The notes beneath the pieces are model-generated. The model was not told the DNA's origin. It saw only the letters and a list, made by a program, of their open reading frames with translations, and searched no databases. This document shows positions 23,351 to 37,252 of a stretch of DNA of 64,000 bases, piece after piece (position 1 is the stretch's first letter; the number at the start of each line of letters is the position of its first letter). The DNA is taken from positions 248,001-312,000 of the forward strand of contig NW_025954972.1 of assembly GCF_022376445.1 (NCBI RefSeq), read 5' to 3'. A program made the translations under genes and the position numbers. This DNA is from Fomitopsis serialis. Lineage: Eukaryota; Basidiomycota; Agaricomycetes; Polyporales; Fomitopsidaceae.

Positions 23351-26279
23351 CAGCAAATGTGCACGTTACTTAGCACGTCTTGACGGACCTTACGAGTCTT
23401 CATGTCTTAGATTCTTGCTTGATAATCACTTACTCTCCTTGCGTACTTGATCAAACAAGCGCGAAACAGTGAGGATAGACATAAGCAGATATCAAGCACG
23501 AGTAAGGAACAACGTACAATTAAGTATGTAAGTACATTCTGGCAAATGCAATCCTTGAAGTCTGCATACCGTGATAATGATTATTGACGCAGCTGAGACA
23601 GACCACCGAAGTTCCGCGGATAGTATATAGAATCATCAAGGAGGGTACATTACATCTGGCCACTCCCTATGCTATGTAGTATGCTACCATTGTCTCTCGT
23701 CGACGTCATATAATATGAGAAGCCCATCTTGTGAGCGCGCACGCATTCTCTGCCAGTACTGATTGTTGTAGAGTCATCTTCACCCGAGGAGAGCGAGCGA
23801 GTTGATGGGCGAGCCACTGAACGTGCGATTCGCGAACGTATGGGACAAGTACACGGGCGATCTTGCGTGAATGAGCGAGCAGGTGGGCGGGCGAGTGTGA
23901 GCGAACGGCGAGCAAGCAGGTACTGATCTAATTCAGTTCATGGCGCGCGCTGTATATTTCGTCACGCAGGGTAGCAGTCGCAGGTAGAAAAGGTGTGCCG
24001 CGACCTAGGCGCGATGCCCCGCTATAACTGTTCGAAGAGCGCATGACGAGCACAATGACTCGGCTCGTTGTGCTGCCTTGTGCCCCGTAGACCGCATCGC
24101 GGTCTCATCATCCGCAAGTTGTGACGATGTTAGACGCACCAGGGACACTCGTCGGCAACATGCTCACCTGGAAACCAGCTTAGCGTATCCGCTGCGTGAC
24201 ATGCGGCTGTAGATGAGTGTCGTACGCGCAGCTACACGGCTGTATCGCACGTATCGTCTTGGCCGTAGAATGGATGCCCCATGTTCACTGCCAGCAGCGT
24301 GCACAGCATTTTTCTCATTCGTTACGTCGCTGGCAGCTCGGGTACTGGAATCTGGGGTCTGGAAGCAGACTCGGAGACGAGATGAGCATTTCAATACATA
24401 CCTGCAAATCTCCAGCCTTCTGCTCGCTCTCTGTGCTCGCTACACCCTTACTTGTCAGTCCTCTCCTTTGTTCCCCGTCGTGCGAGTCGGCGCGGCCAGA
24501 GTGCGGGTCGCCACAGCCGCGAGATGTGAGAAGAGGTGAGAAGTCGCGAGTGGGTGTGCGGCGTAACGGGTGAGAGCGCCAAGAGTCTGGGCAGGAGCGA
24601 GGTCTAGTACTTGGTGGCCTCGTAGTTATGTTTCCGAGCAGTTCATGGACAAAGCTGAACGACGCTTGATGATGAAATTTAAAAAATGGCGCAGTTGTTT
24701 CCGTCCCAAGTGCCACAGCTGCTTGCCCTAAACGGAAATCCAATCGGACTCCGACATGACACGTCGCCCGCAATGCTCAAGCGCTCAACGTTCTCCAACC
24801 CAACGTTTGACCGTCCAACGCGCAAGTCCAATCGCAACGTCCAACATTCTGGTGCACGGCATATGCATACCACGTCATGATTTCTCCTTGCAAGAAGGGT
24901 GAAATGCACAGATACGGAGCGGCATGGCGTGCAGCGGCGCCGCAGGCTCGAGTCATTGCACGGATGCAAAGGTGAGTATGGCCCTTCAAAGCTTCAAGCT
25001 TCAAGCTTCAAGTCTCCTGCCGAGCCTGTCACTAGAGAACACCGAACACTAGATGATACAGCGCGCACGCACAACGCCTGACTCGGAGGAGCCTGTGCTT
25101 GCCTACCCGTTCGCCCTCTTGTACATCTGCCCATTCTTGCCTATTCGCGCGCTCACGCTCGCCTTCTCACTAGCTCGCCGCGCTCGCCTTCTCGATAGCT
25201 CTCTGCCCTCGCCTTCTCGTCAGCTCGCTCTCTCACTAGCTCGCACCCGCCCGCCTGCCTTGCCTGCCCACCTTCGCTCAATTGCTAGAGCACGTTCGAG
25301 AGGTTCGCGTCCACCGCGAGCTCGAACCCGAACGTCGTCAAGTACGCGAGGCTCGGGAGCCACGTCAGCGGGCTGAGCGTCGTCTCCTTCACGACCGCCA
25401 TCGTCACCGGCTGGTTCACCGCGACGTCCACGCTGCTCGTCACGACGCCCACCGCATCCGGGTTCGCAGCGTCGACGGGGGAGACGTCGACATCCGCGCT
25501 CGCCTGCTTCTCTTTGTCCGTCCGCTTGTCCACTTTCTCGGCGTCCTGCAGGGTCGACAGCTCACTCGCTTGCCCTCCACTCGCCCTCGCCCTCCTTGCT
25601 ATGTCGCCCGCGCCGCAACTCACCCTTGCTTTCTCGTTTGCTTAGCTCGCTCGCCCACGCACTCAATGGCCCACTGCCGTCGCCTTCTCGCCCGCTCTCC
25701 CTCATGCTCTCGTCATCGCCCTCTTACCCGCCTGCCCGCTTTCCGCCTGCCTACCCGCCCGTTTGCCTGTCCACATACTTGCACTCACTCTCGCCCACAA
25801 CCCCTTTAGCATGCACCGCCTCTCGCCCGCGCTCCCGTGCACCCGTTCGGCCAGCCAGCCGCCCACTCGCGCACGCGACTGCCCACGTGATTGCCCATGG
25901 ACCTACCTACTTGCTCGCGGATCGGCTCTGTGTATGGTGCCCATGCCCAGCTCGTGTACGCCAGCGAATACAGTAGTATATTGTAATTCCATACGTACAC
26001 TGTAGAATGAATTGGCATATTTCCGGAATATATTTGTGTCCCATGGAACGATTTGAATGAATAGATCGATGTTCTTGAAGGCCACTTGATCCACGATTAC
26101 AAGTCTTAATGTCAGCTTAGCACACAACTTAGTCGAGCTTGATTAAGACGGTTCAAGTAGCACGCCCCTTAATAAGAAATGGTACCTCGTTAATTAAGCA
26201 CGATCACTTATTCACTGAATGCCCTTGATCGACTTATTAAGGTGTTTAAGCCCAGAATAAGCAACGTGCACATTTGCTG
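23351..26279. mobile_element. Non-autonomous DNA transposon inserted in the OPT gene
   Basis: The ends are inverted repeats: cagcaaatgtgcacgtt then acttag at 23351, and on the opposite strand cagcaaatgtgcacgtt then gcttat from 26279 inward, about 21 of 22 bases identical. An AT dinucleotide flanks each side, compatible with a 2-bp target duplication. No transposase frame is visible inside. The interior has GCGAGC-rich subterminal sequence on the left (23780-23925) and its complement-like CTCGCCC-rich sequence on the right (25090-25900), plus a nitrate-transporter fragment. The same ends can also be read as TC...CTGA inserted between A and T, the Helitron convention, so the superfamily is undecided. 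Confidence 0.8.
25288..25562 (-). pseudogene. Captured fragment of a nitrate transporter (NRT2/CrnA-like) gene
   Basis: The minus-strand frame reads ELSTLQDAEKVDKRTDKEKQ, a valine/acid-rich loop, then ETTLSPLTWLPSLAYLTTFG and FELAVDANLSNVL, ending at a stop where the family continues with Phe-Gly or Phe-Ser. Fungal nitrate/nitrite porters of the major facilitator superfamily have a long charged cytoplasmic loop followed by such a membrane segment (TTFGFELAVD). Only about 90 of roughly 500 residues are present. It lies inside the transposon, so it is most simply a captured host-gene exon. Confidence 0.7.
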
Positions 26280-28048
26280 ATGTCCAGGCCCTCCACTACG
26301 ACAGACAGATGACCTCGAAGCGCGTTCGTCTTTTCTGGACCATCTTCGCCGTCATGTTCTGCTGGGAGATCATCCCTGCATGTGCGTCTACGCCGCCTAT
26401 CTTCATTATGCGTCTCCCTATACTGATGCATCTCAGGGATCTTCCCCCTCCTCACCGGCTTCTCGATCTTCTGTTTGGCGGACAACCATTCGGCCGTCAT
26501 GCGGAACATTTTCGGTGGCGCGTCCAACAACGAGGGTTTGGGGCTGCTCGCGGTCTGTTTCGACTGGAACCTTATCGGGTCCAGCTGCCTCTGGGCGCCG
26601 CTCTGGTTGCAGATCAACCAGGACATCGGTATCTGCCTGACGTACATCCTCATGTCCGCCGTGTACTACGGTAACATCTGGAAGGCGAAGAGCTTCCCGT
26701 GGATGAGCCAGGACATCTTCTCTGAGGACGGGTCCGTGTACAACCAGACCGCGCTGCTGAGCGACGGCAGGTTCAACGCGACCAAGTACGAGGAGCTCGG
26801 GCCCGCATACTTCTCCGCGACGAATGCGCTCTACCTGATCACGTCGAACCTCGCGCTCGGTGCGATCGTGACGCACATCGCGCTCTACCACCGGGACGAG
26901 CTCAAGCCGTTCTTCCTCTCGCTGAACCCGTGGAGCAAGGAGGAGCACCAGGTGCACGACGCGCACTGGGAGAAGATGAAGGCGTACAAGCAGATTCCGC
27001 GCTGGTGGTACCTCGCCATCCTTCTCGCCGCGTATGCTATCGCGCAGGCGACCAACTACACTGGCGAGTCGGGTCTGCCGTGGTGGGCGCTGACGGTCCT
27101 CCTCCTCATCGGCTTCGTCTTCTGTGCTCTGTACTCCACCCTTGCCGCCACCATCGGATTCACCGAGTTTTCCAACTCGGGGAACGGCTTCTTCCAGATG
27201 ATCACAGGTGCGCTTTCGTCTCTCGTGTACCTCTTATTGCTCCCGCTCACGAACGGGTTCACTAGCGTACATGGTTCCCGGACGCCCCGTCGCAAACATG
27301 TACGGCGCGATGTACGGCGCGCACCCTCTACAGCAGGGTATCGCGTTCCTGCAGGACCTCAAGCTGGGCCAGTACTGCAAGCTTGCACCGCGCGTCACGT
27401 TCTGCATGCAGATGGCAGGCACTGTGGTTGGCGCGGTCCTCAACTACGTGACGATGCTGTCCGTCATTGACTCGCAACGCGACGCGCTCCTGTCGATCGC
27501 CGGCACGCGCCTATGGTCCGGCCAGAATGCGCAGAGCTACAACTCGAACGCGATCGCGTGGGGGGCACTTGGCCCACAGATGTTTGGTGCGCACTCGACG
27601 TACAAGATGGTCCCGATCGCGCTCGCCATCGGGCTGTTCCTACCCCTGCCGTTCTACATCTGCGTGCGTACCTGTGCTCAGATCGCTGCCACTCTGACTG
27701 ACGTCTTCTTCGCAGTATCGTATCTGGCCGAAGGCTGGTTTCCAGAACCTGAACACGTCGATTATCCTGCAGTACTCGTGCTACCTCTCCGTCGGTGTCA
27801 ACACGCAGGTGAACACGGCAATGGCGCTCGGCATCTTCTCCCAGTGGTGGGTGCGCACGCGCTACCCGCGCTGGTTCACGAAGTATAACTACATCGTCGC
27901 CGCGGCGCTCGACGGTGGAACCCAAGTCATCGTATTCATCCTCAACTTTGCCATCTTCGGCGCGGCGGGCCGTACAGTGCTCTTCCCGGAGTGGTGGGGG
28001 AACGATTTCAGTTTGTCGGCGGATCGCTGTCTCTCGCCCCCGTCGTAG

Positions 28049-28634
28049 ATCCCCGTCTGGGTGGAATGTGAGGCGAGACGTTGGGGATGACCCTGTTATC
28101 ATGTTTTCGCCTGGGTTCTTGTCAAGCTGTGTAATGCGATCCGGCAGTACGGTCACATCGACAAGTAGGCGGCTTGTCCGAGTCCTTCAACCCCTCATGT
28201 TGTGATGAAGCGGTGATCTACGACGATACTGCACTATAGATTGCGTAGTGTAGTACCAACCTGGCACCTGGTCCCAGCCCCGGTATGCAGCTGTATCTCA
28301 CATCGAGTCTTCTGTACTATGGGACAATAATATTGTCGCTTGAGTGCGCCGGTTCACGGCGGGCGCCTGCCAGAACCGCACTTGCCTTGTTGGAGGTTAA
28401 CTGGAAGCAGCGTCTTGCCGCCACCGTGCCGCCATCTCCTCCGACCGGCGACCGCTAGCCTTAGGTCGATGCTGTCGACCAGTCTACTCACTCGTGTTTC
28501 AATCTCTTTCGTCTGACTCTGGTTCTGTGCACGGACCCCATCGTTGCCCGGCGCAACCTACGCGTTCCTTTCGCTTTCGTGCTCTGCTGCTCAGGCCATT
28601 GCACCACTGGCAGTGCACGAAGCCGCACGCTGCC
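28049..28634. other. Intergenic spacer
   Basis: 3' flank of the OPT gene and promoter of the GH47 gene; no frame or repeat of note. Confidence 0.4.
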
Positions 28635-30830
<2,196 letters not shown>

Positions 30831-31283
30831 TACCTATGTATCGTTATTGTGCAATGGAAGAATGGTGCTTGCATACCAATAGCCAGGTACACTTTGCGTC
30901 GACGATACATGTCCTTGACACTGACTGCCGACTTGCGTTCTGGACCCTGTATGCTCCCAAAGTTTCGAGAGTGTATACAAAGTCAGACAGGCCAATCTCA
31001 CACCTCGATGTCATGAGTTATGTCGTCTTGGTGACTAGGACTCGCAAATACCTCTGTACTTACAACAGGCTCTGTACTGGCCATGGTGCTGTGCACGCCG
31101 TGAGCAAATAAGGCGCACTGTCCAGGCATTAGTCAGTCCCTGGATCCATCACCGGCTCGCCAGCCTGGGCTTCTCCGGTGATGCCCGCGCACGAGCTTCC
31201 CGTTGGACCTCAATAAATATGTGCAGGTGGCTCGCATGCGAGTCTGCTGAAGATCCACCAGACGAAGCCCAACCGTGCTTTGG
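30831..31283. other. Convergent 3' spacer
   Basis: Sequence between two genes transcribed toward each other (GH47 plus, TRM82-like minus); no coding signal. Confidence 0.4.
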
Positions 31284-33467
31284 TCATGACTCATCCATTG
31301 CATCATCTGCCGGTCCAGCAACAGCACTACCAAGCGTCTCGCCAGACGACTTCACTCGCTTGCGCTCCCTCTCCGCCTCCGCCTCCGCCTCAATCTCAGT
31401 TTGCCGCTCTATGGCATCCGCCGTCAGGCCATTCCCCTTCTCCTTAGCCAGCTTGGCCGCTAACGCGCGCTTCTTCTTCAGTCTAGCCTGCTCGCGCTGC
31501 GTCAGCTCCTTCTGTCCCGCTGAGCCCTCCGCGCCGGGCTCCGGCGTTGCCTCCGCGAGAAGGTCCCGCCGAAGTGGGTCGTGCTCTGGGTCGACGTTCT
31601 TGGGCATGGAGGAGAGTGCGGAATAGAGATCGAGAGTCTTCAAGTCTGCGGATGTGGCTAGTGAAGAGAGGCGATGGTCAGAGGGGGGGAACAGATCAGA
31701 GGGGCGTATGGACGTACCTGGCAGAACGCATGTCGTCCGAAGTGATTCGAGGAGGGCAGGTGCATCATCGTCGTCCACCACAACCGGCTGTGGGTGTCTT
31801 GAGTGAAAGAAAAGACGGCGGAGAAACTAGAAGAAACTTACTGAACCGTACGCCCACGAGACCAATGAAACTGTAGACTGCTTTTTGGCGGTTCCTGTTT
31901 CGCTCGCTCCTATAGAAGCGTCCAGCAGTACCCAAGTGCATTGGTAAGCGCCCGGCGTGAAGTCAATGATTGGGTGACCGAAGTCAACTGCGTGGACTTT
32001 TGGTGGCGACTCCTCGCCTGGTTCTGGTAGTGGCAGTAGAAGAGCGCTGTTGCACTGGTCGAGCGAGAGTAGTGCCGTCAACACTTAGAGGTTGTACAGT
32101 GCAGTAGAGCGAAGACTGACCCAACTGCGCTGAACTGCACAACTTTGCCGCGCTTGCTCAAATCGACGGTCCGGATTTTTTGTATGACGAGGACTGTTTT
32201 GTCGGCCTCGTCGGGGTGCGCATCAGCCTGGACAGCGCCTTCCGAGGGCCCTGGAGTGTTCTCCGCGTCCCCTTCGGCCACGCCTTGTACACCGTCTCTC
32301 GCGACTGCAGATCCTTCTTCCTCCCCAATTCCGGTGTCCCCTCTAGACTACCCTCCCCATCTTGATCCACCCTCTTCCCCTTTCCCCTACCCTTCCTGCC
32401 CCTCTTCTTCCTCGCTGTGTTGTTCTCCACCGCACCACCATCTTCACCATCGCCATCGTCCCACCCGCGCTTCCTCTTCGGCGCCTTCACCTTGATGTAC
32501 GGCTCCACAACATCTAGCACAGGCACTTCGGTGATCAGCTCACCGGACATCCATCCCACACTTTGAGCATCGGGTCACCGCCACCGGAGATGAGCACTCC
32601 GGGAGCGAACGCGGGGATGTGTATGGCCGAGACGAATCTACGACGACGCATGGTCACCAGGCCGTCTGCGGGAGCGCACAAGGGTATACGCACTTTGCAT
32701 GTCCGAGGCAGTACCGCTCAATCACGTATCCCTTGGGGTACCAGCTTACACGGATGTGCTCGTCCCGGTCAGCGGTGATGATGTGCTTCTCGTCAGGGGT
32801 AAGGAGGAAGGACGTGAGCAGCGAGACATGGCCAAGGATAAGCTCGCCGTTGGAAGGGTTCTCGTGTGATGTGAGTGCACCGCGCTTCGAGCTGCCGGCA
32901 ACGGGCTGCGTAACGTCTGGTGATTTCGGCTTGAGGTACACGGGATAGCTTCGAGGATAAGGTATCACATGAGGTTGGTGTAGGTGAACCGGGGACATTC
33001 TGCGCACACAACTCACCTGAAGACGTCTCCAAACTTGTCCGACACGATATGGTCAAGCCGTCACGGGTGAATGCAACCTCCGTCGGCTTTTTGGGTAATT
33101 CCCTGCGGAGCGAAAGGTTTAGATCAACACGCGAAGAGGCAAACGCCACGCACCGAGTGCTCAACAACTTCAAGCCGACAAGTTGCCAGACCTTCAGCTT
33201 CTTGTCATCACCAGTAGTGGCGAGGTGCGCGAAGCTATCGTCGATGGCGACACAGCGGATTGGCCCCGACTTCAGCACGTCTTCCTTCTCTTCATCGACC
33301 ATGTTAGTGGTGAGTAAACGAGCTCGCCATATCTGCAAAATGTAAGGAAAATGATATAGAAATTGTCAGGGCACGAACTTTGTACCGACTATCTGAATGT
33401 GAGGACCAGAGATGAGGACGGACCACAGAGGCCCAAGCAGAAGTCGAGTATGAGGAAAGCTCGCCAT
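31284..33467 (-). CDS. TRM82: TRM82/WDR4-like tRNA (guanine-N7-)-methyltransferase non-catalytic subunit
   Basis: The WD40 partner of Trm8/METTL1, which makes m7G46 in tRNA. The start is MASFPHTRLLLGPLWSV at 33467. Blocks in order: IRCVAIDDSFAHLATTGDDK KLKVWQL, KKPTEVAFTRDGLTI, VSDKFGDVF, GHVSLLTSFLLTPDEKHIIT, ADRDEHIRVSWYPKGYVIER, FVSAIHIPAFAPGVLISGGG, DPMLKVWD, MSGELITEVPVLDVVEPYIK, a basic KAPKRKRGWDD linker, and a C-terminal coiled Glu/Lys-rich tail (LKKKRALAAKLAKEKGNGLT). Introns are 41-60 nt. Three 1-nt losses break the frame at about 33040, 32545 and 32280. Because the gene is a conserved single-copy tRNA-modification factor, consensus error is at least as likely as decay. Confidence 0.8.
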
Positions 33468-34099
33468 CAGAGTCTCATAAATTGTTGTGTCTACAGTTAA
33501 GGAGGTAGAGAATGAGAGAGCATTGCACGGGGAGGAGGAGGAGGACGAATGAGGATGAGATTATCCTCGGCGTTGTGTGTGGTATTCCCACGCCTCGATC
33601 CCGATCGCCTGACCCGATCTGCTGAATGTGGCCTGGCAGAGTACGAGGCCGGAGTACTTACTTACGTAGTACCAGACTGGGCGACGTTGCTACCGCCTCA
33701 TTCAACAATATAGAAAAATGTATTAACATGGTGAGGTACGACTGTACGCCGCAGTCGTCCTATTCTAACGGCGGCGCGGTACTACTCGTGGTGCAAGCCC
33801 GAACACGATCACATGACCGCGATATAGGAAGCGCCAGACCGCCAACGGGCGAGCGCTGGCGCGATGCTTCCGTTCGGATGACAAGCCTCTGCCTGTCTTC
33901 TCCCTGTCGTACGACAATCGAGCAGTACAAAACCAACCTCGAAACTGCGAGCTCCCTTCTGCTCCCTCTTGCTATCCCCGTCTCATCGTTGTCAGTTCCG
34001 TGGAAGTGTGTACGTGCCCCTACCGTGACCTCGTCGCTTCACATTGATCTCATAGCGGGATGCAAAAGCGAGGAATCCAATAGCGAACACCGACCCAAC
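33468..34099. promoter_or_regulatory. Divergent promoter region
   Basis: 632 bases between the start codons of the divergently transcribed TRM82-like and TMEM97-like genes. A GA-rich tract (gggaggaggaggaggacg) lies at about 33530-33550 on the plus strand. No motif can be assigned to a named factor. Confidence 0.45.
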
Positions 34100-34828
34100 A
34101 TGGCGAGAAGACCACTCACGTCTCGGCCCTTGGACTTGGCATATTTCTCATTCTTCCTCGTGAGTACCATACCCTCGCTTTGTCGTGATCCCGCGAGCAC
34201 ACCCACTTTCAATTCCGCTCATCCTCGACAACTGAATCATATGTCAGATGCACACGTTTGCGACGGTCGTTGTTGACCTCCAAGCGATCTACCCTCCACA
34301 CCTCATCCCGAGTGCCATGAAGGGCGTTGTCGACTATTATCTAACGACGTACAACGACCCGCTCATCGGCGGCGTCATGGGTTTCTTCGGGCCTGCGAAG
34401 GCGGACTCGTTTAACTGGTTCGAGACATTCGTCATCATGGAAGCGTTCTTTCAGCTCCCGTCTTCCTCCTGGGCATGCGAGGGCTTTACAAAGGTACGTT
34501 CGCTTGCTTCGTGTATGGTCTACACGCTCATTACCTCCTACGACTACTAGACAGCCGAACGATCTATGTTCTCCTTCTCGTATACGCCGCCTCCGCAACA
34601 ACGACCACGCTCCCCTGTCTCACCACCATACTCGCTACGCCTGTTACTCCTGTTCCTTCCGCCGACCCGAGCAGCATCAGCGTAACTCCCGCGCAGCGTC
34701 TCAGCCTTCTGACGAGTTACGTTCCCTTCCTCGTTGTCCCATTGCTCATGACAATCGACATGGGCTTCCGCGTACTCAGCATGGTACGGGTCGCCAGCTC
34801 AACGGCTGAAAGGGAGAAGAGGAAGTAG
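34100..34828 (+). CDS. TMEM97/sigma-2-receptor-like EXPERA-domain membrane protein
   Basis: EXPERA proteins are four-helix ER membrane proteins linked to sterol handling. Exon 1 34100-34159 (RPLDLAYFSFFL), exon 2 from 34250 (MHTFATVVVDLQAIYPPHLI, YYLTTYNDPLIGG, WFETFVIMEAFFQLP) and exon 3 34551-34828 (IYVLLLVYAASATTTTLPCL to the Lys-rich end) carry the family signatures: VDLQ with the conserved Asp, NDPL, and EAFFQLPFF. The last motif is broken after LP by one missing base near 34460; restoring frame gives FFLLGMRGLYK, then a 56-nt intron. The basic C-terminus EREKRK resembles an ER-retention tail. Confidence 0.8.
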
Positions 34829-35203
34829 AGGGTGGTGATGTGAAAATGGCGGTGGATTGGATTGGAAGCGCAGTTGAAGCGCAGTGTCTCGTGCTCTCTT
34901 GCTGTTATCTAACGATGTTGGATTGCCTCTGTGGCCTAACAAATCTGATAGTGGAGTGCCACATCGCATGCCTCTTCGGGTGATATCGTGGAGGTGGGTA
35001 CGCCTCTGCTACTACCGTGGCTCTAGGGCACCGTCTTTCACCGGACCTACGCTTCAGTTCACCAAGGCATGATCGCATAGAGGTTACAACCAATGCCGTA
35101 CCTGAACAGCGAGCGTGTTGAGATCCTGAGTAGATAGTAGTATTATAGGATAAGTTAAGTAGTAGTGTTATTAAGAAAGCACAGATCACACAATAATCCG
35201 CAC
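34829..35203. other. Convergent 3' spacer
   Basis: Short AT-rich spacer between the TMEM97-like gene and the minus-strand glycosyltransferase gene; no coding signal. Confidence 0.4.
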
Positions 35204-37252
35204 TCAGAAGAGGCGACATTGACCAGGAGAGATGCCGTTTGCCATCCGGAACATCGTCACTGCTCCCGACAAGCTCGAGAACTAGCCGTTACATATCAGC
35301 GATGAAGGTACACGCATGCATACAAAGGAATGTCTCACCCCATTGCCCAAAAACACCTGCGCCCGTTGGCCGATCAGCATATCCACAGCCTGCTTGACAT
35401 ACTGTTGCTCCCGATTAACAATTAAGTCGCGGCTGCTCGATATGGACCTCCATGCGGGACCCCGCATCGCATTCAATGCTACCTTCACCTCCGCTATCCA
35501 CTCTTGTGGCGCGTTCGTCATGAGGAACACGTCCCGTAGTTCGTCCCGCCCTGCCGCACGCTCTGCCTCACGGATCTCCTGCACGCGACGGACGATATCG
35601 AGCACCTCGACATAACAGTGAGGGCGGTAGAGCTGTATGCGTTCTTGCTCCGAAGTGTTAGGCAAGTACTCGAATCGGTCCGGCAGCTCGGGAAAGGAGT
35701 TGAACCCGACATAAGTCGAGCGCCACTTCGCAAGGTGAATACAGTGCTCCGCAAAGTCACCGCGGCGGACGTGCAGCGCGAGCAACCCGGGCAAAGGCGT
35801 GTACCGCTGTGCGCTCGGCGACACGTCTGAAGAGTAGGGGTAGAGGGGAGTGGAACCGAGGGTTGTGGCTGAGGGCGAGGTGGGCGAGAACGTCTCGCGG
35901 TTCGTGTCAAATGCCAGCTCGACAAGCGATGACCAGAAGAACTCCTGCAGTATGGGTGACTTCGAATAAGCCGGCCAGACATCCAACAGACGCCGCCCGT
36001 CGCCGAAAATGCTGTCAAGTGCTCAGCTATCCATCCAGGGAACAGTCAAACGTGATGACATACTTACAAGACGTCGAAAAGGTTCCTACTAGGCTTCGGC
36101 ACTTCAACGCATTTATCGGGCATGGCGCCCACAACATCAATCATCTTGTCAACGACTGAGGCAGCCGTCGGTTCATGTCCGATGAGCGCGAAGATTTGGT
36201 CAGCCGCGACCTTTCGACGTGAATGGGACGGGCAAATAACATTGAAGTAGTCTTCTGAAATGCCAAACGGGCGGGTCGCAGAGGGGTTTGACCTAGGTTG
36301 TGCACCTACGAGCGGCCCTGGCGATGCGCAGCCGTCAGACACATCGAAATCAAGATGTGGGAGACAAACCTTGTAAGAGGGCTGATAGTGTATCCTTGAG
36401 GGTATCCGTTTACCGTCGTAGAACGTGTATTTCGTGCCGTCCGTGTTCCATCCGTTGTCATACCATACAAACCTGGGGGATATGTCGCCTTCACTCGCCT
36501 TCAGCAGCTCAGGTCTAAATGAAGAGCAACTGACGTTCGGTTCGACCTGTATGCTGTGTACGCGTGTAGAAGCAACTCCTGCATGATGTTTCCCCATCCC
36601 GCGCCTTAAACAGGGATAAGTCAAGTCAGTCACATAAATCGGGAATAAACGTGCTGCGGAGTCAACATGGTCCGGATTGTATGCATGTCGAGCCCCGACC
36701 TAAGGGGAAATGCCGCAGCATTGCTACGTACACCTCGACGACTGCGCTGACGGCCGCGCAGCACAGGCGGACCCGATCACACTGCGCCTGACGATGTCAG
36801 GTGCAAATGGGAGTTAGGTGAGCATAGCGCGGTATCTGGGAGGACTGGGATGCGAGCCATACAGAAATATATACCTACTCACCGTGCACATGATTTGCAA
36901 AGAACAAGTACTTCGCTTCTGGCGGGTCCCCTGTAAGCTCTGAGAGCTCCATTTCGTATTCGCGAAAACGGTCATACAATGGTGCCCTTGATCCTGGTTC
37001 AGGGATCAAGATATCCATGACCTTCTCCACCAAGGGACCCGTCTTGCGTGAGTCCTGCTTGTAGTGCCTCACACGGGAGAGAAATCCTAAGATCACGAGA
37101 AACGTGAGTGCCAACCGGCTCAGAGGGTTCATGCAGACTCGAATTGCGCTCCGCCGATATCGTGCCACCTTGGTCTTCGCATATGGGAGGTCGTACTCCA
37201 GTTCTGTAGGGCCATGGTACGTCCACCATCGTCGTTGCAAGAGGCGGGGCAT
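35204..37252 (-). CDS. O-fucosyltransferase-like glycosyltransferase, ~514 aa
   Basis: Six exons on the minus strand: 37252-36883, 36604-36535, 36472-36370, 36317-36068, 36011-35339, 35281-35204. A type II membrane anchor (RLALTFLVILGFL) precedes YLFFANHVHGAGWGNIMQEL, the Gly-rich start of the GDP-fucose-type fold. Then FVWYDNGWNTDGTKYTFYDG, RRLLDVWPAYSKSPIL, the donor-binding HVRRGDFAEHC motif, VFLMTNAPQEWIAEV, and the C-terminal VFLGNGFSSLSGAVTMFRMA, where fungal members end. Exon 3 lacks one base near 36395, where family members read RIPLSALL and this sequence gives RIHYQPSY. With that base all six exons join in phase. The acceptor sugar is unknown; a Golgi location is inferred. Confidence 0.8.

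Larger units (their letters stand above)
22329..28048 (+). pseudogene. Oligopeptide transporter (OPT family), split by a 2.93-kb insertion
   Basis: OPT proteins are proton-coupled plasma-membrane importers of small peptides. Left exons: 22329-22541, 22602-22687, 22743-22894, 22946-23029, 23082-23101, 23155-23269, 23328-23350. Right exons: from 26282 to 26381, 26437-27207, 27266-27663, 27716-28048. They carry an acidic N-terminus, IYYFKPQTLSVSTLLLLILS, NPGIAIFTLIGSQLIGYGYA, FCWEIIPAWIFPLLTGFSIF, the VPGRPVANMYGAMYG loop and KLGQYCKLAPRVTFCMQMAG. All phases match. Counting both sides with the insertion and one flanking AT removed gives 764 codons, the family's usual size, with no frameshift, so the insertion is the only evident lesion. 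The first intron would use a GC donor (22542). The 20-nt exon 23082-23101 is a microexon. Confidence 0.88.

Noticed and set aside
24990..25015. Short tandem aagcttc repeat
   Set aside because: Only about three units, within the transposon; too short to treat as a separate feature.
25090..25900. Repeated ctcgccc/cgctcg words considered as a tandem-repeat or CRISPR-like array
   Set aside because: No regular period or spacer structure; simple-sequence bias inside a eukaryotic transposon.
26433..26966. Long open frame on the minus strand (177 codons)
   Set aside because: It is antisense to the main OPT exon, Arg/Val/Glu-rich as expected from the reverse of GC-rich codons, and lacks any family signal.
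31219..31626. 135-codon plus-strand frame rich in Ser/Ala
   Set aside because: Opposite strand of the Glu/Lys-rich C-terminal tail of the TRM82-like protein.
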